From Thunnus maccoyii (Eukaryota > Chordata > Actinopteri > Scombriformes > Scombridae), in the NCBI RefSeq assembly GCF_910596095.1, contig NC_056534.1:38005588-38069587 (forward strand): a stretch of DNA of 64,000 nucleotides. Reading direction: 5' to 3'. The notes beneath the pieces are model-generated. The model worked only from the letters and a program-made list of their open reading frames with translations, searched no databases and was not told where the DNA came from. Positions 22,313 through 34,667 of the stretch are shown here, piece by piece (positions within the stretch are counted from its first letter, which is position 1; the number at the start of each line of letters is the position of its first letter). Position numbers and translations under genes: made by a program.

Positions 22313-24101
22313 CTGAGAGAAAAAAGATTGAGTCAATGAGTTAGTTGATGTGTAAGACCTTCCCCCCTCCTCCTCCTCCTCAAAGCCCCCACCTGGATGA
22401 TGTAACCCCCCCAGGTTGGGTCAAATTATAGACTGAAGCTGTCATACGGCTCCTTAAGACCCTGTTACACAAACAGCTTTGTCTATTTTTATACGTTGGC
22501 TTTAAAGATTATTCTTGGCCAAGTTACAGACTGGATGTCCTGAAAGTAGGATATCATAAGTTCACCTAATTCTATAGTTAGTCTGAAGTTAACCCACATA
22601 TGTTGTCAATAATAGACCCTGAGTGTAAGGAGATTTTGTGCTAAACAACTGATTTTCAATCTGCTTTAATCCGACCTCTCTCTCTGACCTCAGTTGTCTC
22701 ATCTCAGTGGAAAGATCAGCAGCGTTCTGGACCTTTCCAGAATGTAATATGACCGCACTGATTGCTACTTATAACCCACAAACAAATCTTGTAATTTTGT
22801 GGACTTTGTCATGAAGTCTCAATCGGCTCTCAGATTTCACATCCTGCTGGATTGTTTATACTTCCTCAGTATTTCCCTGCTTTCAACAGAAAATCATGTC
22901 TGCAGTTATTAAAGGGGGTCTGGGAGTTTGGTGTCCATATCAACACTGAAACAACACTTTACTAATGTCCTCGCAATGTAGGAGATGACCAAACCCAGTT
23001 ACTCTGTCTGAGGTTAATATGAGGTTTATCAAATCATGTAGATATTCTCTTTTTGTTTTTTTGTTTGTTTCTGGTATGAAATCTCCTCTTTTCTTTGCCT
23101 GGACAGTGTTTCCTTGTTGAGTTGTGGTAAAAATGATATTTTTAACCTTTATTTAACCACAATGTTCTCTGTAGATCTAAATCTCTTTTTTAAATCACAA
23201 CAATGCAATGTGAATCAACACAGTACAAACATTTACTAATGTCAAAACAGGATGTAAAGGACGAGATAAAGCTTATACATGATGCACAAATTAAAGTAAT
23301 ATTCAGAGATGTGCAAAATCCTTCCTGAGAGGATGACAGGCCCTGTTTTTTTATCCTGTTTTCTTTTATCTTGTTTGCCTGATTTTATTTATTTTTTACT
23401 AATTCCTAGTTATTGTGTTTACTGCTATTGCATATCACTTTCTCCTCTTAACAGTTTTTTTTGCGATGTTTCAAGCCAAATATCCCAACCAGAACAATCC
23501 CAAACAGTACAAAATGAACTGAACTGAACAAAATCCTGGAAGATGATCACAATATTTTACACACACATGATCACTCCCCACAGATGTAGAGACATTTGTA
23601 AAAGGAGCCTTAACATTGAGCTAAAAATGACATGAGAATATCAGCAAACAAAGGCCCTCCCTCCTACTTAAAGGTTGCATTAAATTCAATTAAACTCAAT
23701 TAAACACTTAATTAAATCAGGCTTTTCAAGCACACAAGCATACACGCTTAAGACGTTTGTATTAACAAAGTCCTTTAGAGGAAGTTAAAGAGACAAATAA
23801 GATAATGTGTTAAAATAAGGATGCAAAGAGCACAAAACACAAAATACAAAGTTATAAGATTTTAGAAAAAGCCAAAAGAAACAAGGGATTTTTAAAAAGC
23901 TGATTCAGCTTCTCTGAAACTTCTCTGATGTAGTTTCAAGATAAAAGAGACACTTTGCATCCAAGTAGAGATACTTTTATCTATAATACAGTAAAAACAC
24001 ATCCCTGACACCTCACAGTATCTGTTTTCTCAGCACTTCTCTGCATTCAAGCTGTAACTTTAACCCTTAATGTGAAACTGACAGTCAGAGTTTGATCTTA
24101 C
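22313..24101 (-). other. First intron of pde6h copy A
   Basis: A 1.8-kb AT-rich intron between the leader exon and the first coding exon. I see no other gene in it. The equivalent introns in copies B-E are only about 0.65-0.7 kb. Confidence 0.6.
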
Positions 24102-24205
24102 CTGCTTCTGCAGTTGCACAGTTGGTTTCTGGCTGAAGTCTCTCTGGTTCTCTTTGGGTTTTGTCCTGGTGTCTTCTTATATACTCACCCCCTGCCCACT
24201 AATCC
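24102..24205 (-). promoter_or_regulatory. Promoter and noncoding leader exon of pde6h copy A
   Basis: On the minus strand: TAATCC on the + strand at 24200-24205 (GGATTA in sense, a CRX/OTX-type site), then TATATAAG at 24183-24176. A leader exon starts near 24150 and ends at 24102 with donor AG|GTAAGA. The next acceptor (CTCTCAG) is just before 22312, ten bases 5' of the start codon. Confidence 0.65.
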
Positions 24206-25185
24206 CCCTTAACATGTTTATCCATAACTTTCTATTCTCTCCTCTTAAACCCAGCCCTCTAATTGGCCTCTCTGCTCAGATAGATTAACAGGGGGCTCAA
24301 AGGTGTTGTGCCATGTGAAGACGTCTGCAGCCTTACATAATGAAGCATCGCAGGGAAAAACAAAATTGGATTTACTGAACAATATGAGTTGTTTTTGGAC
24401 CTAATACGTCACTGAATATGTAAATATACCTGTAAGAAACGATGTGTTTTTAAAATAACAGAATAATATATTATTATATATATTATTCTACAACAATAAA
24501 ATTCAGTTGACAGTTTTTAAACAAAAATAATGGATTGCAAAGGTTATTCTTGAGCTTGAAAACAATAATTTGACAAAAAAAAATCTTAACTAAAGCTCCT
24601 CTTACTAGACTTTCTTTATCAGTTAATAACAAATATGAAAGCTCTGGAAACAGCTAGAAAGTGGACTTTAAGTTTGGACTTTAAGTTTTTTTGTGTCAAA
24701 TAAAGATTTGGAGTCAATATTTGGTGCTACGCAAATATGCAAATATTGAGTTTATCTTATCTAATCTAATGTTTTATCACTCCCTGACTCTTCTTTCATG
24801 CCAGAATAATAAACTGTGGAGCTAAGTTGACAGTTACTGTCTCAGTATTTGTCCTTCTGTCACCTCAGCCCATGAACTGAGAGGTGGGATTAAGAGCTGA
24901 AGGGTTAAGTGTTCTTTACATGTTACTAAGTGATCAATCACCTGTATGCAGCGCAGCTCATGTCTCATCACATGCTGCAGGTCATCCTGCAGGCTCCTGT
25001 ACATCAGCTGTTATTGTTTACACATAAACGTGTACAGTTGTTTTCTTCACGTTTCTCACAATCTATCAGCCCTTCAAATCAATGTTTGACTGCAGGGCGT
25101 CTGTACACTGAACCCACATAAACACTGAATCCTCAGTAAACCTGTAGGACTTTATGTCTCTAAAGACAGGAAATAAACCACTGAT

Positions 25186-25470
25186 ATATATAAAACCATA
25201 TATGTATACAGTATATCGCTCACCATGAAACATCAAACCAAATGTAGTACTTTAGTAGTACTTTAGTAGTAGTATGGAATGACTACATGGTAAAAATAAA
25301 AAGTGACAGTTATTTTATTAAATGAAAGTGTTGAATTGGACTTTTACACTTCAGACAGGTGTGTGTGGGTGAAATACTGATGTATGTGGTGGGACGTGAC
25401 AATGAATGTCTTTTAGAAGATTTTTTGGCTTCAACTTGATAGTGATGCTAATATCTGTATCCTGTATTAA
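25186..25470 (+). repeat. Upstream flank of copy B, diverged from the other copies
   Basis: This stretch is similar to the upstream flanks of E (about 40020-40260) and of a decayed unit (44390-44650). Shared landmarks are a GACTACATGGTAAAAATAAA-like string and TGATGTATGTGGTGGG. It lies just outside the high-identity arm of the first palindrome. Confidence 0.6.
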
Positions 25471-25641
25471 CAATATTCCCCCAAAACTGTCGTTTCTCAT
25501 GTTGTCAAAAATATCTACCTTGAAATACACCTTGTATTTATATCTTGTTCTTCTTTATCTCATCTATTTTTGGCTGAGCTGGTACAGAATTGGACAGAGC
25601 ACAGTTGGCACATGAAAGAATGACAGAATGAACATCTGAGG

Positions 25642-25749
25642 GGATTAGCCAGCTCAGAGGGCTTTAAAAAGGGACAGTCGGACAGCGAGAGGACCACCAC
25701 AAGAGAGAAACCTCCCAGCTCATCAGACACTTTGAAGCCTCAACAAAAG
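25642..25749 (+). promoter_or_regulatory. Promoter and noncoding leader exon of pde6h copy B
   Basis: GGATTA (CRX/OTX-type) at 25642-25647 precedes a TTTAAAAA TATA-like box at 25663-25670. A leader exon starting near 25695 ends at 25749 with donor AAAAG|GTGAGA. The next acceptor (TTTTCCAG) ends at 26400. Confidence 0.65.
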
Positions 25750-26412
25750 GTGAGATGAAACTGCAATTTTCTCAGCTCTTCAGCTGAGAATCTGAGGCTT
25801 TTACTGCTTTAATGAGATGTAGTGCTTCAGATTCTTCATGCTTGCAACAGTTTTCTTGTAGAAGGAAAGACAGACGGAGTAGTTTTCTAAAATGAGGCCT
25901 GAGATCTTTACTGAGAGGACTTCATTCTAGTTTCCAGTAGTTTGTTTTGGCCTTCCTGCTGGTACAGCTTTAACAATGTCTGTAGGTCCCTCAACTGATG
26001 GATTTGGATGAACTCAGGGGAGATTTGAACATTGGCTGTATACTTTTTTTAATGCAATGTGTACTTTAGTGACTGGTCTGTATGTTGACTTGCTTGCTGA
26101 AGTGGATTAGAAATAAAATTTAGAATATTCACAGAAATGAAGTAGAGGTTATCAGTTGTTGGCAGCAGAAACATTTGCATGGTCAAGGCAAGTTTCTTTA
26201 TTAGGTATCTTTAAATAACAAGGCAATTCAAAGTGTTTTACATAAAAAGGCATTAAGACGAGACATAAAAGATAAAACAGGAGAGTAAAAGTTTCAGAAT
26301 GGATGAATAGTGACAAAGAGAAACGTTTACAGCCTAAGTTAAAAACCCCTGAGAGTTGCAGGGAACTCATATTTTGTTGTTTCCTCTTTTTCTTTTCCAG
26401 TAACTAAACAAA

Positions 26413-26765
26413 ATGGCAGATGTTGCAACTCCCGCCGACAAGAAGGCACCTCCTAAATTCAAGCAGAGGGCTGCTCGCACATTCAAGAGCAAGGCCCCTA
26501 AACCAGGCCAGAAGGGGTAAGATGGATTTAAGATCACAAGTCTTTTCTTTATCTGCTATTTTAGATTTACTTTCACTTCCCAAAGCAAAACGTTTCCTCG
26601 TGTCCCTCAGTTTGAACTCATCAGAGCTTTGTGTCTTATCCATTCAGATTCGGAGACGACATCCCCGGCATGGAGGGTCTCGGCACAGACATCACAGTGG
26701 TGTGCCCATGGGAAGCCTTCGGGGACATGGAGCTCAGCGACCTGGCGAAATACGGAATTGTTTAG
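26413..26765 (+). CDS. pde6h: Cone PDE6 inhibitory gamma subunit, copy B
   Basis: Coding exons 26413-26516 and 26648-26765 give 73 residues. The protein begins [19 protein letters not shown], lacks two residues near the N-terminus compared with A, D and E, and ends KYGIV. The polycationic region, the [14 protein letters not shown] block and the C-terminal tail are intact and splice sites are canonical (GG|GTAAGA, TTCAG|A). The protein is identical to copy C. One synonymous change was noted between them, in the Tyr codon of KYGIV (TAC here, TAT in C). B and C face each other tail to tail. Confidence 0.9.
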
Positions 26766-27484
26766 ACCTCTTTCCTCTGCCTTTACCCCTACTGCCATTA
26801 TTGTCCCTCATGTGTTCCTACTGTTGAAAAGCAGCTGAAAATCTACAACTTGTGTGCTCTGGAGAGAAGGCAGCCTTTGATGATTTAGAGGTCTGACCTG
26901 GAAAATAAGATCCAGATCTCTCTCTTGTCTCGTGCACTTTATTTGCCCCTGCCTACAGCAGAAAAAAAGAATCAAATGGAGTATATATTTTGTAAATATG
27001 TGAGAGGGTTTGATATCTGTTACTGTGATATCCTGGTGCTGCTCTGCTCTTCTCCTGTCCCCTCCTCTTCTCCTCAAAGCTGCTGACTCAGCATGCACAG
27101 ATGTCTATTTTGTGTAATTAGCAAATCAAATTTTATTTTCATGTGAAAGTCTAAATGCACTTCGGTTCAATTTATTTTTTCAGTTGAAATGAACAATTCC
27201 ACAAACACAATAAATGTTAATATTTTCCACACAACATTATGTCTTTGTGTCCTTCCTCTTATTAACACAGAAAACTACACTGACGATGAAATGATTTTAA
27301 CATTCAACAGTCAGGCAGGAAAAAACAATAACAAAACAACTATACATGTTATTTGGCCTTTTGTGTCTTTCACTGGTCATATTTTCTGGCTTCATCCAAT
27401 ATACATAATATACTACGTGTATAATAATGCACTTGATTCATCATGAATGCTGGTGTGGACGCCATTCTTTAAGTTTCCACACTT

Positions 27485-29897
27485 GCATATTGTAAAAAAA
27501 ACAATATGACAATACAAACAATGTCGCTCACTCTGCTGCAATGCTAAAACAATGGCATATTGATTATTGATGATGTAACTGTCTTAGGTGATTTGATTTT
27601 TTTTTCCATTGGCCATTGCAGCCTATGACAATGAGAGGTGAGGTGAGTGTTTGTCAGAGTTCAATACTTTCTGATGTTAAAATAGGAAACCCTCTGAAAA
27701 AACTAAACTAAACATACATGGCATTCATTTGGTGCTCACACTTTTATAAAAAGGGAAGAAAAAACACATTCAGGCAACTTATATTCAGATAAATTCTCCT
27801 GTCACTGATGAGATCAATCTTATTGCAGCCAATCAGACTTCTAGATGATACTTTTAAAACCGCCAATGTTCAGCTTCTCTCAATCAGCCCAATTAGAGAA
27901 TTATAGACCGATCTCCAAACTTCCTTTTCTATCTGAAATCCTCAAAAAAATTGTCACTGATCAACTACTTAACCTGGTTGAGGATCATAGTATCTTGATC
28001 TTATCGTCACAAACACAGTACTGAGACAGCACCATTGATAGTAACAAATTACATCCTCATGCACGCTGACAAAGGTGATTACTCCGTTCTCATCCTACTT
28101 AACTTAACTGCTGCATTTGATACCATCGACTACACCATCCTACTTGATCGATTGCATAACTGAGTGGGCATTTCTGATACAGCTTTAAACCGGTTTCATT
28201 CTTACTTAACGACTTTTTAATGTCTGTGTTAATAATCATGTATCCTCCTCCTTAGCTCCCCTCCAGTGCGGCGTTCCTCATCCTGTTTTCATTGTACATC
28301 CTCCCTCTGGGTCAGTTGTTCAGCCGCTTTCATGAAATGTCATATCACTGTTTTGCAGATGATACTCAGATCTATTTCTCTGCCAAACCCAATAACTTGA
28401 ACCAGCTGCTCTCCCTCCATGATTGTTTAGCTCAAAGAGTGGATGACTCAAAATGTTCTCCATCTAAACCCTGACGACAAAACTGAAGTTCTTTTAATTG
28501 GTTCTGAAATCTTTGTCGATGCTGCTACTCAGTTTATTGGCCCACTTTTCCCGAACATTAAATCCACTGCTAAGAATCTTGTATCATCTTCCACCAGTAT
28601 ATGACATTTGACCATCATGTCCAATCCTGTTTTCTTCTGTTAAGAAATATTGCAAAAATAAGACATATATTGCCCGCTACTGTTCTTGAACAATTAATCC
28701 ACACATTCATTTTCTCCCGGTTGGTCTACTGTAACTCCCTTTACACCTGCCTCAGTCAGTCTTCTCTGAAACATCGACAATTAATCCAAAATACAGCAGC
28801 TGGACTTCTAACCGGAACTAGTCGTAGGTCCCACACTAGCCCTGTTCTTGCATCCCTCCATTAGCTTCTGGTAAAATTCAGAATAAACTACAAGATCCTA
28901 CTGATTACATATAAAGCACTCCATGACCTCGCCGCTAGCTACATTTCTGAGCTCCTTGTTCCTCATTCCACTTCACGACCTCTTCGATCCTAAAATCTTG
29001 GCCTTCTATCGATCCTATAAGGTGACCGCGTATTTGCATTCTGAGCTCCAACTCTGTGGAATCATCTTCTATCTGTTAGATTGGCTGAAACCTTGGACAG
29101 TTTTAAACGACGCCTCAAAACCCATTTATATCAGCGAGCCTTTCTATAGACTTCTTCTCTCCATGTCCTGTTTTATTCCATTTTGGTTGATTTCTCTCCG
29201 TGTCATGTTTGTCTATTTTGTCCATCTGTTTCAATTTTGCATGTGTCTGTGAAGCACTTTATAACTGTGTCTTTTAAAAAGTGCTATATAAATAAAAGCT
29301 TACTTACTCACTTACTTACTTTGGTTTACACATCACAGAGGTTTGCCTGTGGAGAGACTTTGATAACAGCAGTGAAATATGGATTCATTTTGACCCATTT
29401 TTAAGATTTTCTTTTTGCATTTCCTCCTTAATCGTCAAACACAGCCCTGTACTCATACTCACATCACCCTGCGACTCGTCCTCAGATCCTGTTAATGAAG
29501 AGTTATTTAGGTTAACACTCAATAACTACAACTGCAAAGCTCTTTATACTGTATGTCTGTTACATGCTGATTGCTCTTCCTCCTGTGGTTTTGTGTTCAT
29601 GTCATCATTTTTTAGGCTGTTACAATATTACAACATTTGATAATAATTTGGTCTTTTCAGACACATCAGCTCTTGTTAAATTGTCGTGCTCCTTCTGCTG
29701 ACATTAAAACTAAAATGTTCTCTTTTTCTTTACATATGAAAAAAAGGAGACTCTATATTTCCTGTGAATGAGCAGGTCTGGTTGCCATGGCAGCGGTACC
29801 CTGCCCTCTATTTTCTCTTACCCTCTGTCCTTGAAGTCAGATTTATTTAAACAATTTGAATGAATTATAAATATATATTTTATTTTTAATAATACTG
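27485..29897. repeat. Spacer of palindrome 1
   Basis: 2.4 kb between the arms. Its outer parts (27640-27857 and about 29318-29868) repeat as one continuous block at 32150-32922. A LINE fragment splits them here. The part at 29461-29795 recurs a third time at 34331-34667. Confidence 0.85.
27858..29318 (+). mobile_element. 5'-truncated LINE (L2/CR1-like), in the palindrome 1 spacer
   Basis: Broken reverse-transcriptase reading frames include NYRPISKLPFLSEILKK-like and FADDTQIYF motifs and a C-terminal RLVYCNSLYTC block. The 3' end is GTGCTATATAAATAAAAG followed by CTTA/CTCA repeats. The same site without the insertion is present at 32361-32372, which fixes both ends closely. The frames carry several stops and shifts, so the copy is dead. 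Confidence 0.85.
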
Positions 29898-30617
29898 AAG
29901 TGTGGAAACTTAAAGAATGGCGTCCACACCAGCATTCATGATGAATCAAGTGCATTATTATACACATAGTATATTATGTATATTGGATGAAGCCAGAAAA
30001 TATGACCAGTGAAAGACACAAAAGGCCAAATAACATGTATAGTTGTTTTGTTATTGTTTTTTCCTGCCTGACTGTTGAATGTTAAAATCATTTCATCGTC
30101 AGTGTAGTTTTCTGTGTTAATAAGAGGAAGGACACAAAGACATAATGTTGTGTGGAAAATATTAACATTTATTGTGTTTGTGGAATTGTTCATTTCAACT
30201 GAAAAAAATAAATTGAACCGAAGTTCATTTAGACTTTCACATGAAAATAAAATTTGATTTGCTAATTACACAAAATAGACATCTGTGCATGCTGAGTCAG
30301 CAGCTTTGAGGAGAAGAGGAGGGGACAGGAGAAGAGCAGAGCAGCACCAGGATATCACAGTAACAGATATCAAACCCTCTCACATATTTACAAAATATAT
30401 ACTCCATTTGATTCTTTTTTTCTGCTGTAGGCAGGGGCAAATAAAGTGCACGAGACAAGAGAGAGATCTGGATCTTATTTTCCAGGTCAGACCTCTAAAT
30501 CATCAAAGGCTGCCTTCTCTCCAGAGCACACAAGTTGTAGATTTTCAGCTGCTTTTCAACAGTAGGAACACATGAGGGACAATAATGGCAGTAGGGGTAA
30601 AGGCAGAGGAAAGAGGT

Positions 30618-30970
30618 CTAAACAATTCCATATTTCGCCAGGTCGCTGAGCTCCATGTCCCCGAAGGCTTCCCATGGGCACACCACTGTGATGTCTGTGC
30701 CGAGACCCTCCATGCCGGGGATGTCGTCTCCGAATCTGAATGGATAAGACACAAAGCTCTGATGAGTTCAAACTGAGGGACACGAGGAAACGTTTTGCTT
30801 TGGGAAGTGAAAGTAAATCTAAAATAGCAGATAAAGAAAAGACTTGTGATCTTAAATCCATCTTACCCCTTCTGGCCTGGTTTAGGGGCCTTGCTCTTGA
30901 ATGTGCGAGCAGCCCTCTGCTTGAATTTAGGAGGTGCCTTCTTGTCGGCGGGAGTTGCAACATCTGCCAT
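30618..30970 (-). CDS. pde6h: Cone PDE6 inhibitory gamma subunit, copy C
   Basis: Coding exons 30970-30867 and 30735-30618 give 73 residues, identical in protein to copy B, with the same [11 protein letters not shown] start and KYGIV end. Splice sites, stop codon and the promoter module are all intact, so nothing marks it as a pseudogene. Its 3' end faces copy B across the palindrome spacer, and it points the same way as D. Whether all copies are expressed cannot be told from sequence. Confidence 0.9.
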
Positions 30971-31633
30971 TTTGTTTGGTTACTGGAAAAGAAAAAGAGG
31001 AAACAACAAAATATGAGTTCCCTGCAACTCTCAGGGTTTATTAACTTAGGCTGTAAACGTTTCTCTTTGTCACTATTCATCCATTCTGAAACTTTTACTC
31101 TCCTGTTTTATCTTTTATGTCTCGTCTTAATGCCTTTTTATGTAAAATACTTTGAATTGCCTTGTTATTTAAAGATACCTAATAAAGACACTTGCCTTGA
31201 CCATGCAAATGTTTCTGCTGCCAACAGCTGATAACCTCTACTTCATTTCTGTGAATATTCTAAATTTTATTTCTAATCCACTTCAGCAAGCAAGTCAACA
31301 TACAGACCAGTCACTAAAGTACACATTGCATTAAAAAAAGTATACAGCCAATGTTCAAATCTCCCCTGAGTTCATCCAAATCCATCAGTTGAGGGACCTA
31401 CAGACATTGTTAAAGCTGTACCAGCAGGAAGGCCAAAACAAACTACTGGAAACTAGAATGAAGTCCTCTCAGTAAAGATCTCAGGCCTCATTTTAGAAAA
31501 CTACTCCGTCTGTCTTTCCTTCTACAAGAAAACTGTTGCAAGCATGAAGAATCTGAAGCACTACATCTCATTAAAGCAGTAAAAGCCTCAGATTCTCAGC
31601 TGAAGAGCTGAGAAAATTGCAGTTTCATCTCAC

Positions 31634-31741
31634 CTTTTGTTGAGGCTTCAAAGTGTCTGATGAGCTGGGAGGTTTCTCTCTTGTGGTGGTCCTCTCGCTG
31701 TCCGACTGTCCCTTTTTAAAGCGCTCTGAGCTGGCTAATCC
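31634..31741 (-). promoter_or_regulatory. Promoter and leader exon of pde6h copy C
   Basis: TAATCC on the plus strand at 31736-31741 and a TTTTTAAA TATA-like box near 31712-31720. The leader exon ends at 31634 with donor GTGAGA on the minus strand. It mirrors the copy B module. Confidence 0.65.
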
Positions 31742-31912
31742 CCTCAGATGTTCATTCTGTCATTCTTTCATGTGCCAACTGTGCTCTGTCCAATTGTGTA
31801 CCAGCTCAGCCAAAAATAGATGAGATAAAGAAGAACAAGATATAAATACAAGGTGTATTTCAAGGTAGATATTTTTGACAACATGAGAATCAACAGTTTT
31901 GGGTGAATATTG

Positions 31913-32149
31913 TCACATAATACACTACATGTATAATAATGCGCTTAATTAAAAACAATGTCGCTAATTCTGCTGCATCGATTTTTAGCCTTCTTTTAAC
32001 TGTCCGACAACTGTCTCAATTGTCTTCGGTGATTTGATTTTTTTTTTTCCATTGGCTATTGCAGCCATTGACTCTACTATAAAGATGTTTCATATTGTGA
32101 TACCTCACTAAGTTCTATGACTGAAACATTGTATTTTCAATAAAGTTGA
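31913..32149 (+). repeat. Duplicated flank segment between C and D
   Basis: Similar to 37150-37430 in the D arm: CTGCTGCATCGAT, TTTCATATTGTGATACC and CAATAAAGTTG occur in the same order. It is part of the duplicated upstream flank, cut off from its gene. Confidence 0.7.
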
Positions 32150-32922
32150 GAGGTGAGGTGAGTGTTTGTCAGAGTTCAATACTTTCTGATGTTAAAATAG
32201 GAAACCCTCTGAAAAAACTAAACTAAACATACATGGCATTCATTTGGTGCTCACACTTTTATAAAAAGGGAAGAAAAAACACATTCAGGCAACTTATATT
32301 CAGATAAATTCTCCTGTCACTGATGAGATCAATCTCATTGCAGCCAATCAGACTTCTAGATGATACTTTGGTTTACACATCACAGAGGTTTGCCTGTGGA
32401 GAGACTTTGATAACAGCAGTGAAATATGGATTCATTTTGACCCATTTTTAAGATTTTCTTTTTGCATTTCCTCCTTAATCGTCAAACACAGCCCTGTACT
32501 CATACTCACATCACCCTGCGACTCGTCCTCAGATCCTGTTAATGAAGAGTTATTTAGGTTAACACTCAATAACTACAACTGCAAAGCTCTTTATACTGTA
32601 TGTCTGTTACATGCTGATTGCTCTTCCTCCTGTGGTTTTGTGTTCATGTCATCATTTTTTAGGCTGTTACAATATTACAACATTTGATAATAATTTGGTC
32701 TTTTCAGACACATCAGCTCTTGTTAAATTGTCGTGCTCCTTCTGCTGACATTAAAACTAAAATGTTCTCTTTTTCTTTACATATGAAAAAAAGGAGACTC
32801 TATATTTCCTGTGAATGAGCAGGTCTGGTTGCCATGGCAGCGGTACCCTGCCCTCTATTTTCTCTTACCCTCTGTCCTTGAAGTCAGATTTATTTAAACA
32901 ATTTGAATGAATTATATATATA
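32150..32922 (+). repeat. Direct repeat of the palindrome 1 spacer, without the LINE
   Basis: Near-identical to 27640-27857 joined to about 29318-29868. It is the empty form of the LINE insertion site. It ends where the Tc1-like element begins. Confidence 0.88.
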
Positions 32923-32934
32923 TAAACATAGCAC

Positions 32935-34280
32935 AAAAAAAAGGAAATTTGTGTTTGGTAGTTTATTTCTTTGTTGTAACGATGGCAATAAATCTTATAC
33001 CATTGGAAAGCCTGTTTATTTCCCTTTTAAATGGAGCCACATTTGTAAGGAACATGCATTTGTGGGATGAGCAGCAGAGCTGAGTATGTGGGTTGCGCCC
33101 ATGAAAAATTTGCCAAATCTTCTCTGCCGATGCCAAACAGCTTATTCTGCCATTGACTCTTGTTTGGTGTTTGGTGGATTGGATGATTGAAGTTTGAAGA
33201 AACAAGACATATTGGCAATTTAACAATTTATTCATTTAACAAACAGGAGCCTCAGTAGCGTGTGGAAGAACCATACACAGCCACAACAGCTTGGCACCTC
33301 CTCCTCATGCTGGTCACCAGCCTGGTCACACTCTGCTGTGGGATGGCGTCCCATTCTTCAACCAGCATTTGTCGCAAGTCAGCCAACGTCGTTGTGTGGT
33401 TCACTCTGGCACGGACAGCACGCCCAAGCTGATCCCACAAGTGTTCAATGGGGTTGAGGTCAGGACTGCTGGCAGGCCGTTCCATCCTCTCCACTCTGGA
33501 GGTAGTTTCTGATGAACCCCGCTCTGTGGGGGCGAGCGTTGTCATCTTGGAGGATAGAGTTCGGTCCCAGACTGTGGAGATATGGGATTGCCACTGGTTG
33601 CAGAATCTCATCTCGATATCTCTCTGCATTGAGATTGCCTCCAATGATGACAAGCCTTGTTTTCCCAGTGAGGGAGATGCCGCCCCACACCATCACCCTG
33701 CCTCCACCAACAGATGTTACTCTACCAGTGCAGCAATCAGTATAGTGTTCTCCGCGTCTTCTCCACACTTTGACCCTACGATCCAACTGCCGTAGACAGA
33801 ATCTGGACTCATCGCTGAACATAACGTTCCTCCACATGTCCAGGTTCCAGTGCACGTGTTGCAGACACCGGCACAAACAGGCCTGACGGTGAAGGACAGT
33901 CATGGCCGGCCTCCTGGCAGCCCTATGAGACCGGAGTGTGTGACCAGGCTGATGACCAGCATGAGGAGGAGGTGCCAGGCTGTTGTGGCTGTGTATGGTT
34001 CTTCCACACGCTACTGAGGCTCCTGTTTGTTAAATGAATAAATTGTTAAATTGCCAATATGTCTTGTTTCTTCAAACTTCAATCATCCAATCCACCAAAC
34101 ACAAAACAAGAGTCAATGGCAGAATAAGCTGTTTGACATCGGCAGAGAAGATTTGGCAAATTTTTCATGGGCGCAACCCACATACTCAGCTCTGCCGCTC
34201 ATCCCACAAATGCATGTTCCTTACAAATGTGGCTCCATTTAAAAGGGAAATAAACGGGCTTTCCAACAGAATAAGACAGG
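32935..34280 (-). mobile_element. Tc1-like DNA transposon with an inverted duplicated end
   Basis: The minus strand carries a decayed Tc1 transposase: FSDESRF (first Asp), QDDNARPHRA (second Asp) and SPDLNPIEHLWDQLGR (Glu), the DDE triad of Tc1/mariner. It ends MTSMRRRCQAVVAVYGSSTRY. The two parts lie in different frames (break near 33460-33500), and the N-terminal DNA-binding part is missing. The right end (about 33940-34276) is an inverted copy of the left end (about 32950-33320), including the last codons of the transposase. Two 3' ends therefore face outward and the 5' half has been lost. The element is inactive. Confidence 0.9.
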
Positions 34281-34330
34281 AAATATAAGACAGGAAATAT
34301 CTTCCTTGTTTTTTCCTCCTCTGTGTTCTC

Positions 34331-34667
34331 ACATCACCCTGCGACTCGTCCTCAGATCCTGTTAATGAAGAGTTATTTAGGTTAACACTCAATAACTACA
34401 ACTGCAAAGCTCTTTATACTGTATGTCTGTTACATGCTGATTGCTCTTCCTCCTGTGGTTTTGTGTTCATGTCATCATTTTTTAGGCTGTTACAATATTA
34501 CAACATTTGATAATAATTTGGTCTTTTCAGACACATCAGCTCTTGTTAAATTGTCGTGCTCCTTCTGCTGACATTAAAACTAAAATGTTCTCTTTTTCTT
34601 TACATATGAAAAAAAGGAGACTCTATATTTCCTGTGAATGAGCAGGTCTGGTTGCCATGGCAGCGGT
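34331..34667 (+). repeat. Third copy of the spacer segment
   Basis: Near-identical to 29461-29795 and 32509-32845, from ACATCACCCTGCGACTCG to GCCATGGCAGCGGTA. It abuts the left arm of palindrome 2. Confidence 0.88.

Larger units (their letters stand above)
25471..27484 (+). repeat. Palindrome 1, left arm (contains pde6h copy B)
   Basis: Matches the reverse complement of 29898-31912 over about 2.0 kb with few differences. Paired positions sum to about 57383 throughout: start codons 26413/30970, leader donors 25749/31634, inner ends 27484/29898. The arm covers promoter, leader, both coding exons and the 3' flank. Confidence 0.9.
29898..31912 (-). repeat. Palindrome 1, right arm (contains pde6h copy C)
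   Basis: Reverse-complement partner of 25471-27484. Homology stops at the outer end after the string GGTGAATATTG; beyond it the two flanks are unrelated. Confidence 0.9.
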
